Positions 55,030-64,000 of a stretch of DNA of 64,000 nt are shown one piece after another. How positions within the stretch are numbered: the stretch's first letter is position 1; every line of letters begins with the position of its first letter. The notes beneath the pieces were generated by a model, which was not told the origin of the DNA, searched no databases, and was given only the letters and a program-made list of their open reading frames with translations. The stretch lies in NCBI GenBank assembly GCA_034509735.1, contig JACGWO010000001.1, forward strand, positions 10,618,854 to 10,682,853, read 5' to 3'. Position numbers and translations under genes: made by a program. Origin of the DNA: Sesamum alatum. Its lineage: Eukaryota; Streptophyta; Magnoliopsida; Lamiales; Pedaliaceae.

Positions 55030-55300
55030 TATCGTTCACTAAAGTGAATTCTGTTCGCTTCGTAAATAATACTATCCCTTCCTACGGTCAGGGCTAGTTT
55101 AAAACTACCGAAGAAGTACGCTGCCTCACTGGTTCCAAGGGGCAGTTAGGCAGTTCCGCCTTCAATGCCCCACAAGCTTGGTCCCAAGGAGCAGGCTTGC
55201 TGTGGTATTTTCGATCGCCTTCAAGCCAAACCCCTTTTAAAATTCGGCCCTCAGCTGCGAAACGAACCCTAAATGAGTTCGTAGGTGCACTAAAATTACT
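55030..55300. other. Possible organellar (mitochondrial) DNA insertion
   Basis: A block with near-balanced base composition stands out sharply from flanks that are mostly A and T. Its phrasing ('ccttcctacggtcagggcta', 'ggcagttccgccttcaatgc') is unlike the repeats around it and resembles plant mitochondrial intergenic DNA. This is an impression and not an identified match; no gene is recognisable. Confidence 0.3.
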
Positions 55301-56104
55301 TGTATTAAATTAAGAAAAAGTAGGACATGTAGATGTTGTTAGTTAGCAGTTTAGGTCGGTGCTGTCCCTATAGACTTGGCCTGCCTGTTGCAAATTGACA
55401 AACAGCGCGGCTCAGGCTGAGGCTAAGTTCCTAATTGGGCTGTTAACTGCACGATTCTTTGGCCCATACTTGATAAGCCCAGCCCAAGTTTGGGTTTTAT
55501 TGGACCACCCATTTGGGCTAATTCGATTCAGATCTTCATTGATTTGGAACTATTTGGGCTGAAATCAAAACAAAAAATGGGCCCATGCTTGTTTTTATTA
55601 TTATTTTTTAAACAAAAAAATAAAAGGAAAATGAAAAATTGAAGGGGGGGGTTGGGTAACAGGGGCATGTGAAATATCATGTGGGTGTCACATAAAACTG
55701 GGGAGGGGGGAGTTTGTAGTCTGTTGTACTACTTTACTCTGTCTTTGTCATTTTATTACTTGTTTCAGTATTCTAAATTTTTATTTTCTCTTATTTCTCA
55801 AAAAATGGCAAACACTCCAAATTATTGCGCTTCAAATTTCTATATTTGGATAAATATGGTACCATGCACATTTGTCTCTCACTTTTCCTCTCTTACCCTT
55901 ATACATTTTTCTCTACTTTTATGTTTTTATTTTCTCAAGCAGATATTTTCATATTTCTTCACAATTTATTTGTTGAGTTCTAAGGTTTAAATATATATAT
56001 ATATATTATTCAGTTGAAAACTAATATTTGATACACTGTATAAAATAAATTACTAGTATCGAAATGTATAGTGTGGTGGGATGTGCAGTAATCATATTTA
56101 TAAC
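55301..56104. other. Intergenic, no gene recognised
   Basis: Contains GC-richer phrases with repeated 'gggct' and 'gccca' words at 55,370-55,590, then AT-rich DNA. The frame at 55,679-55,990 is low-complexity and hydrophobic, with no family match. Confidence 0.45.
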
Positions 56105-56383
56105 GGATAATTACATTTACACTTCCCGACTTATAGTCTATTTACACAAACTATTCATGTCTTTTGCATAATTACAGAAATCATCCTTGATAGCCAAAAA
56201 ATAGGGGTAGTTTGTGTAATAATGTCGATACTTTTGACGGGTGTAAGTGTAATTTTCTAAAAAAATGGGGTAGTTTGTGTAAATGATGCTTATATTCTAG
56301 TGGATGTATGTATAATTATTCAAAAGATAGGAATGATTTGTATAAACGGACCATAGATTAAGGGGTGTAAATATAATTATCCC
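56105..56383. mobile_element. MITE-like foldback element, family A copy 2
   Basis: Ends 'ggataattacatttacactt' and 'aggggtgtaaatataattat' are inverted copies. Interior 'acaaactattcatg' and its complement-like right-arm phrases match the copies at 14,508 and 59,119. Confidence 0.75.
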
Positions 56384-56942
56384 TATTTATAAAAACATTC
56401 ATTTTTGTATTAGAAAAAGTAAACATATTTACTTTTACAACCAAGTTAAAAGAATAAGCCATCATAGACCAAAATCTAAAAACTACCTAAAAAATTGAGG
56501 ATATACAATAAAATTTTTATAAATTAATAATGTTATGATCACATAATTTTATTAATTTAAAGATGTATTAATTAATCTATAAATTAATAATTTATTAATT
56601 TAAAGAGATTTTTTCGATTCAACAAATCTATATTATTTTTGATGAATAATACATATACACTATATTAATTAATTGAACGATGTTCACGCACAATGTAACT
56701 AATTAAATATAACTCTTCCAAAAGGAAACAGTCATAGCAGCAACAAACTCTTCGCAATTTTTTGTTGTAGTAAAATAAAGCGAAACTGGAGCTTTTGCAT
56801 GCAAAAAGAAAAGTTAGAGATGAAATAGAATTATTTTAAGAAGAGACAATCAACAATATAATCACATTTTACTAAGTTGTCCTAGTTATATTTGACTTTT
56901 AAGAATTATTAATTTACAATGTTGAAGGGACTATAAATTTAT

Positions 56943-57362
56943 AGGATAAATTACATCTACCTCCCTGAGGTTTGGCATAACTACAAATACTCTCTCGTTG
57001 TTTGAAAAATTACAAATACCCCCCTGAGATTTGTAATTTTCAACCAAAGGCCTGAAATTGACCATTTTGCCATTGATTTTTTAGTTAGATTGCAAAAAAT
57101 CAGCCGAGGCAAATTGCATTATTAACTCCTATGTGTAAAAAACTTTAGAAACATTTTCCTTCGTATTGTAGTCCAAAAAAATTAAAAAAACATAAAAAAT
57201 AAATAAAATGCATAAGGATTTGGTCAGTTCACCCATAAAAATGGATGGAAATGGGTTATTTATTAGACGGTTATAAATCTCTGGGGATATTTATAATCTT
57301 CAAATAACGAGGGGCATTTATAATTTTGTCAAACCTCATGGGAGGTAGCTGTAATTTATCAT
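56943..57362. mobile_element. Foldback MITE-like element, family B copy 3
   Basis: The left end 'aggataaattacatctacct' pairs with the right end (reverse complement 'tatgataaattacagctacc'). It is about 420 bases and carries the shared 'ttggtcagttcacccataaa' interior. Confidence 0.78.
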
Positions 57363-58369
57363 AAATTTATATAAGGATCTTTCAAAAAATTATTATCTTA
57401 TTAATTTATCAAAATTATTAATTTAAACCTTAGATCCAAGTCGGGACCAAGAAAAATTATTATTTTAGAGAAGTTATTAATTTATCGAGTATTAATTTAT
57501 ATCGATTCTATGTAAATAAAAAAAAAAAAAAACCTTAGAATGTTGAAGACACGTGTGCGGACAGAAAATCTAAAGCACTAGAATCCAACGGCCATCCATC
57601 AACATCAAATTGTTGGGTCCTCCTCGTGGATTTGCCAACCAAAACCCATGATTTGACCCCTCTCTGCATTTCCATATCAATCACTTTCATTATCTTTATC
57701 TCTTAACTAATTTCTCTTAACTATTACATTTTCCAATATTTATTTATTACTAACTTACTAGGTTTCCATCACACATTTTCTTTATTGATAATAATAATAA
57801 TTCAAAAATTCATTTTACACTATATCCAACATACAATTTCAATTATTCAGCTTTTTTTTTTTGGTGTCGAAATTAAATTTTAATAAAAATGACATTTTTG
57901 CTGCTTAAAATCTTTCATGACGGAAAAAAAACGTTAATTGTTTATGTCAACACCTGAATATTATCATTCTATATATAATTAAAAATATAGTAAACGTGAA
58001 CTAATTTTAATATAATTAAAAAACCTCACTACCAAAACATACTCTATAAACAAAAAAGACTAATAAATAAAATATTCACATTTTTAATGAAACTTTGATA
58101 AAATATTTCTACATTTTAGAATTTTGGACTTCATTGCTTTATAATTTTGTCATGATTTTTAAGTGCAATATTTCAATTCTTAACGTCAAAGATATTTTTG
58201 TACTTTTACCCACAAATCATGTGAATGGAAAAAAATTGTAATTTTGGTCCTAAAGTATATGGTGGTTTGTAATATTAATCTTATAATTTTTGAATTGTCA
58301 ATATTAATTCAATACTTTAGGAAAATATGCAAAGTTAGTTTCACCGTAAAAAAATTGCGACTTTTGGGG
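57363..58369. other. Intergenic AT-rich DNA, no gene recognised
   Basis: AT-rich with no protein-like frame. A slightly GC-richer patch lies at 57,540-57,670. Confidence 0.45.
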
Positions 58370-58585
58370 ACTGGCTTTGCAACATTTGAGAAAAATTCTG
58401 AGACTAACTTTGCAATATTTTTGCTAAAATGTGATACTAATTTTGCAATATTTTCCTAAAATGCGGGACTAACATTGTTACGGCGGGACAAATTTTGCAA
58501 TATTTTCGTAAAATATGAGACTAATGTTGGTTATTTTAAAAAATATAGAACTAATATTGCAAACTATCCTATATTTTGGGACCCG
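58370..58585. repeat. Degenerate 33-bp minisatellite
   Basis: Units start 'act(a/g)(a/g)ctttgcaa' at about 58,370, 58,403, 58,436, 58,468, 58,488 (after a short unit) and 58,520. The consensus is roughly 'actaattttgcaatattttc' plus 'ctaaaatgngg'. Spacing is 32-33 bases except one 20-base unit. The reading frames at 58,244-58,766 run through it and are not genes. Confidence 0.75.
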
Positions 58586-59118
58586 ACGCTCCAATTTTCT
58601 CCATGTGAAGGTATTGGAAGAAGATGAACATTGTGGTCATTGTCTTGCCCTTGGTTGGCTGCTCCCAATTCAAGAAACGTCGGACTCAACAACACGACTT
58701 TATTCCAGTCTTAAAAAATTATTTAAAATGTTAATCATTAATGACTACTTAGTACCAGGCAAGTAGCCTGATTTTCGCAATGGTACAATTAGTTTATGCA
58801 TATGGGAAGGTGGGCCCTCTTTTTTGGGGTTCAGGCTGTGTAAGTACAATATGTATACCTCCAACTGCGAGGGGCAATATCTCAAAGCACGATTTTAATT
58901 GTCGCCATTGATGATTCAAATGGTTGATTGTTAGACGACTTCACTTGAATATGACTGCTAATCAACCTATCCAACGTCCATTATCATCCAATAGAGTATT
59001 TCCTTTGACTTTTTTATGAGAAAATTTGTGTTATTTTGATATCACGATTTCAGGATAAAATTCAAGAAAACAAAAATGGAAAAGTATTCAAAGTGAAAAG
59101 CATAACATAATTTTTTTA

Positions 59119-59400
59119 GGAATAATTACATTTATACCTCTGATTTATAGTCCGTTAATACAAATTACTCATGCCTTTTGTATAATTATACAAACCACCC
59201 TTGATAGTAAAAAAAGAAATAGGAGTAGTTCGTGTAATGATGTTAACGTTTTTGGGTGTGTATGTGTAATTATTTAAAAAATATGAGTGATTTGTGTAAA
59301 TAGTATTAACAATTTTTAGTGAGTTTATGTGTAATTATGCAAAATACAGGGATAATTTATGTGAATGATCATATTCAGAAGACGTAAATGTAATTATTCT
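59119..59400. mobile_element. MITE-like foldback element, family A copy 3
   Basis: Ends 'ggaataattacatttatacc' and 'gacgtaaatgtaattattct' are imperfect inverted repeats, with the same length and interior as the copies at 14,508 and 56,105. Confidence 0.7.
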
Positions 59401-60614
59401 TATTTTTTAATACCGCCTTGCTTCTTTGTGTTATGATAATTGATACGTAAATAATCATGAAATAAGGTATTGGCAATAATATTTACTAGAAAAAGACTAA
59501 TAAAAAGGACAAATACTAAAAATCACATAGTAACTTGGACCAAATCAAGTAACATGGGCTGTCTCAAACTTCCGCTTTTGGAAATTCTCATGGGGTGGTA
59601 CCCCATGTCACATAATTCAACCTCATCATCGGTAAATTACACTAAAGTATTATTAATATATATCTCCACTAATATAAAAAAATTAATTTTACTAACAAAA
59701 AACGACTACTTACATCGTGGTATTAATTTTTTGTTATGCAAATAATATCTTGATTTATATATTTTTTTATTTTATAAAATGTGCTATGTTGATTTATATA
59801 TATATATATATATTTGAAAATGTGAAATGTTATTTATTATAATATGCGTGTAGAGACGACGGGTCACGTTGATTAGTAATTTTTAAATAAAATTAATCAA
59901 AACAAATGCATAATAACACTTGATATATAACTGATTCGATGCGATCAGATCTGATTGAAGTTAGAATTTTCCTTCGGCGAAAGGCAATATTATTGAAGAG
60001 AACAAAAAATAGGAAAGAAAAATGAGTATTTGTGGTGAAGAAAATCCATAAACGATTGTTGCTTTTGTCATCTCTCTCTCCTCATACAACTTGAACACAA
60101 AATTTGCATGTAATGTTCAACAACGACATGATCATCATCCAATCCAACGCGCGATTTGTCCAGTGGTGGGAAGGGAAGTTCATACATCTATGATCTACGG
60201 CCTCACAATCGCCTGACAGAATCCATGTACGATCATCATGACCCTTTGATTTCAGAAATGATCTTTCTTTCAAAAAAATCTCACCCACTCGTATAAATAT
60301 CACTCAGATTTTTCTTCATACATGTTATGAGCGCATATAAGGATGCGCATATGATACAAAAACTAGAGTTTGATCACGACAGAGTGAAATGGGCCCCCTC
60401 TTGTCTGAGTGCAGAGCAGTCTTGAGACGTGGACGATGGCAAGAAGCCCAAAACCCTTTCACACACACTGCACCTACTGCGCGCTGTTTACAATGCCATT
60501 TTACACGCACTTCAGCGTGTTTCTGTGTGTGTGTGTGAGAGAGAGAGAGATGAAGATTTTATTTTTCATTTACCTTGTGAGATTTTTAAACCCCATTTGT
60601 TTTTTCTTTTGTTT
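59401..60614. other. Intergenic upstream of the AGPase gene
   Basis: No gene. A GT then GA compound microsatellite lies at about 60,521-60,550. The frames at 60,409-60,804 run through it and the presumed leader. Confidence 0.5.
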
Positions 60615-60627
60615 CTATATATATATG
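60615..60627 (+). promoter_or_regulatory. TATA-like motif upstream of AGPase large subunit
   Basis: The run 'ctatatatatatg' could be the core promoter. The leader would then run from about 60,650 to 60,992, followed by a 5'UTR intron (60,993-61,270, GT-AG) and a short second leader exon before the ATG at 61,284. Confidence 0.4.
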
Positions 60628-61283
60628 ACAGATTTGACGATAATAAATAGCAAGATCGCAAGATTTCTCGTGAAAGCTCACAAGCCAAGAAAGCTACCAT
60701 CACCTTTCACCTCACAGGCCTTTCATGCATTCTCCAGACAACCAGCTTTTCTGATAATCTGTGAGCCACTACTGCTTATCTCCCCGACAGCTTTTCTGCT
60801 ATAGATCTTCAAGTTTCATCCTTTTTTTTCATTATTTCATTTATTTCTTCTTTTCTTTTCAAGATTCTTGATTCCTCTGTTTCTCAAGTACTAAGAACTT
60901 TGCTTTAACCAGAATCTTGGATTTTCCCACAATTCTGCATGATCCGGTGCTGACGCTGTTGTTCACATTAGATCTTCTCTTTAGCTTCCAAGGTACAACT
61001 TTTGAGTAGTACTCTGTGCTTTTCTTGCATATGAAAAAGAATATTTCGAGTTTTATATTTGTGGGCTGTCGCCACTGCATTTTTTTAATTTGTTCCTGTC
61101 TTTGTGTGATCTATACTTTACTTGGTTCCTTAGATTACATTTCTTCATTCTTTACTTCACTGAAACTTGTCTACTTGTTGTGCTTAAACCTGTGATCTAT
61201 CTCTTATTTTAATCTTTAACTCACTGATTATCATCATTTGATTATAGTATATGCTAATTCTTGCAATCAGTGAGTAAACTGCC

Positions 61284-63965
61284 ATGGATTCTTGTTGTGC
61301 AACAATGAAACCCACAGCCCATTTGGGAAATCTGAGCAAAGGTGGTTTTGGTAATGGAGAAAAGGGAATTTGGGGAGAGAAGATTAGAGGAAGTCTGAGT
61401 AGTTGTGGTTGGGCTAATCAATTGGGGAGAAGTTTGAGCCTTGAGAATAAGGGGAGGAAAATCAAACCTGGAGTTGCTTATTCTGTTCTCACCAGAGAGA
61501 ACAACAAAGAAACTGTGGTGAGCATTCCTACTCATTTTTTGGTTAATTTGATCAAGATATTGTTGCTTGTTTTTTTCCAGTTTCTGTGGAAAAAGAGAAT
61601 CTTGAATGAGTTTTTTTAGTAGGTAGAAGTAAGTGTTGTGTTTTCGGGTTTTTTGGATGATTGTGTTCATTTGTTTCTTGCACTATTCTCAGACGGTACA
61701 AACACCAATACCCGAGAGGCGAAGGGCGAATCCGAAAAATGTAGCTGCAATCATACTTGGAGGAGGCGCCGGCACGCACCTTTTCCCACTCACAAGCAGA
61801 GCTGCAACTCCAGCCGTAAGAAAGCATCTCTCTGATTAAGAGTTCCAGATTAAGTTATCATGTTGTAGGAGTATTGCCTCTTTAAGTTCAATTTTCTCGC
61901 CCTCTTCTGCGAATTGGTAAGAAGAATAAAGGGAACAGTAATGGAATTGGTTTGATTTGGTAACCTGCAGAAGAATACTGGAGACGTGTATGTATGTTAT
62001 GTTAATTATCAGCAGTATGTTGCTATCTGCAAATGCTATGGAATTTGTGTAACTTGGCGAACTCGGAATGTAATTGGCCGTTTCGGAGAGTTGTGATGTT
62101 GTTCACTTGACCTCCTTTCAGGAAATGATAGACGAGACGCTGCATAATTTAGTTAATGATGATATGTAGTTAAGGGAGAACGTTGTTTGTGTTTATTAAT
62201 TCCATCCATGAGATCACTGCTCCATTTTTATTGAGCTTTATTTAATGAGATATCACATTCTCGTTTTGATGTGATGTGCAGGTTCCAGTGGGAGGTTGCT
62301 ATAGGCTGATTGACATCCCGATGAGCAACTGTATCAACAGTGGCATTAACAAGATCTTTGTGCTGACCCAGTTCAATTCTGCTTCTCTTAATCGGCACAT
62401 CTCTCGCACTTACACTGGAAATGGCATCAGCTTTGGCGATGGGTTTGTCGAGGTTAAGACCTTGATGCATCTTGAACGTGTTACTAATATAAAACCGACC
62501 ATATGTGCAAATAGTAATTTTCACCAACTCTTTAAGCCTCGATCTCGTCACTCAATGTATAAATGTATACCTTATAGGTTTTGGCTGCGACTCAAACGGC
62601 AGGAGAAACAGGTAACCGGTGGTTCCAGGGGACAGCAGATGCTGTTAGGCAATTTATATGGTTATTTGAGGTGAGTCTTCACAGATATAGCACATCTAAT
62701 TAGTCTTAAATTAACTTGATATCTATTCATCTGCTTTTTCGTCATATTCTTACATGTCAGTCTTGTACTCTCAACTGATTCTTGCAGGATGCTAAGGCGA
62801 AAGATATCGAGAATGTATTGATTCTATCAGGGGATCATCTTTACAGGATGGACTATATGGACTTTGTACAGGTACATTGATCTATCAACAGCAAATTTTG
62901 TTATGATATCAACTGCGTCAAGATATCTAAATCTCTTTTATTGCTTAAACAGAACCACATTGATCGAAATGCTGACCTCACACTTTCATGTGCACCAGTT
63001 GACGACAGGTTTGTGACCCTTCACCATTTGCTGTTTTAGTCCTCTCTAGTGTTATCTTGATGCTGGTCGTAGTCTTAATCACTTAAGTTCAACTCATTAC
63101 CTCGAAAAGATTGTAAGAAGGGAAAGTGAGAAAGGGGGGCAACTGTCACTATACTTTTTACATGTCTGCTTTAAACTTTATCTTTAGCTAATAGCCATAA
63201 CATATGTCACATGTTAACCCAAATTTTACTTCTCAGCCGAGCGTCGGCTTTTGGACTGGTGAAGATCGACAGCAGAGGTCGGATAACCCAATTCTCTGAG
63301 AAACCTAAAGGCTCTGATAAGAAAGCAATGGTATGTTCAAGTGTGTTTGGAACTTGTTATCATCTGAAATAAAAAAAGAAAAAACAGTTTTCTCAAAGTA
63401 GCATGAAGAGTTTCAGACTCTGATAGCACCTTCAACTATTGGCATTCAAGAATCAAACATAGAAGAGAACAGCCACCAAAATCCTCCGAAGCAATACTGC
63501 GATAACGCCAGTTTTCTCGCATGCTACCTGCTAAGTTTCTCTTGTTTCCATCTGAATGTTGTCTGTTTTGTCTTATTGCAGCAAGTAGATACTTCTATCA
63601 TAGGACTGTCTCAACCGGAAGCTTTGAGGTCCCCGTACATTGCTTCTATGGGAGTTTATGCATTTAAGACAAATGTATTGCTGAAGCTTCTAAGGTGGAG
63701 TTACCCTACGGCAAATGACTTTGGATCTGAAATCATACCGGCTGCAGTCAAGGAACATAATGTGCAGGTCAGACAGCAAACTTCATTTCATATCACTCTT
63801 TTGTATTAAAGTAAATGTGTTTCGTTTATGCCTTTCTTTGTTTGCAATTATCTTCAAGGTTTTAAGATGATACTTTAATTGCAGGCATATATATTCAGAG
63901 ACTACTGGGAGGACATTGGAACGATAAAATCATTCTATGATGCTAATTTAGCTCTCACGAACGAG
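61284..63965 (+). CDS. Plastid ADP-glucose pyrophosphorylase large subunit, partial (runs off the window)
   Basis: Nine exons fall inside the window and give the first 374 residues: 61284-61517, 61693-61815, 62282-62452, 62578-62670, 62788-62871, 62953-63008, 63237-63330, 63582-63767, 63885-63965; more exons must follow. The first 75 or so residues look like a chloroplast transit peptide (Ser/Gly/Lys-rich). The enzyme makes ADP-glucose from glucose-1-phosphate and ATP for starch. Nucleotide loop [13 protein letters not shown] (about 99-111), [14 protein letters not shown] (123-136), [22 protein letters not shown] (Asp223) and the sugar-phosphate motif SEKPKG (Lys276) are present. His107 and Thr117 stand where catalytic small subunits have Arg and Lys; potato large subunit has Lys and Thr there. 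This, with SRAATPAV, marks a regulatory-type large subunit. Confidence 0.96.
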
Positions 63966-64000
63966 GTTCGTCTAATTTTTCATGTCCTTTGTTCCCTCTA

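Noticed and set aside
60409..60804. 131-codon frame upstream of AGPase
   Set aside because: It reads through a GT/GA microsatellite and the probable leader; no family resemblance.

Overview
This window is nuclear DNA of a flowering plant, almost certainly a eudicot. Genes have short GT-AG introns, plant-specific families are present (plastid ADP-glucose pyrophosphorylase large subunit, Sec14-nodulin proteins, DUF4408/DUF761), and AT-rich intergenic DNA is full of small plant transposons. The protein flavour suggests an asterid, perhaps Lamiales, but that is only an impression.

Layout. Positions 1-15,000 hold no intact gene: a two-copy AT-rich tandem duplication of about 1.75 kb (230-3,820), several foldback/MITE elements (one nested with a perfect target-site duplication), a retrotransposon LTR remnant, and a 766-bp hairpin element. 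A gene-rich core runs from 15.4 to 38.1 kb: two Sec14-like phosphatidylinositol transfer protein genes (SFH family) lying tail to tail (15,452-20,707 plus; 21,416-24,466 minus), a decayed diaminopimelate decarboxylase copy (26,963-28,566), two tandem BCS1-type AAA-ATPase genes (29,095-30,905 and 33,094-34,728, both minus) and a small membrane protein gene with DUF4408 and DUF761 features (37,406-38,089 minus). From 38 to 47.6 kb there is only repeat-rich DNA. Ribosomal protein eS25 (47,858-49,189 plus) and the very-long-chain hydroxyacyl-CoA dehydratase PAS2 (50,635-51,300 minus) form a small gene island. Positions 51.5-61 kb are again repeats, including a cluster of Helitron termini and a segment that may be organellar. 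The last gene is a plastid ADP-glucose pyrophosphorylase large subunit (from 61,284 plus), cut by the window end.

The genes do not form one pathway: they cover lipid transfer, ER fatty-acid elongation, translation, starch synthesis and stress-type ATPases. The most informative points are the His/Thr pair at the active site of the pyrophosphorylase large subunit, which predicts a regulatory rather than catalytic subunit; the inverted SFH pair with conserved core exons and divergent tails; an apparent GC-AG intron in one AAA gene; and the layered transposon insertions. I saw no clearly new multi-gene system.
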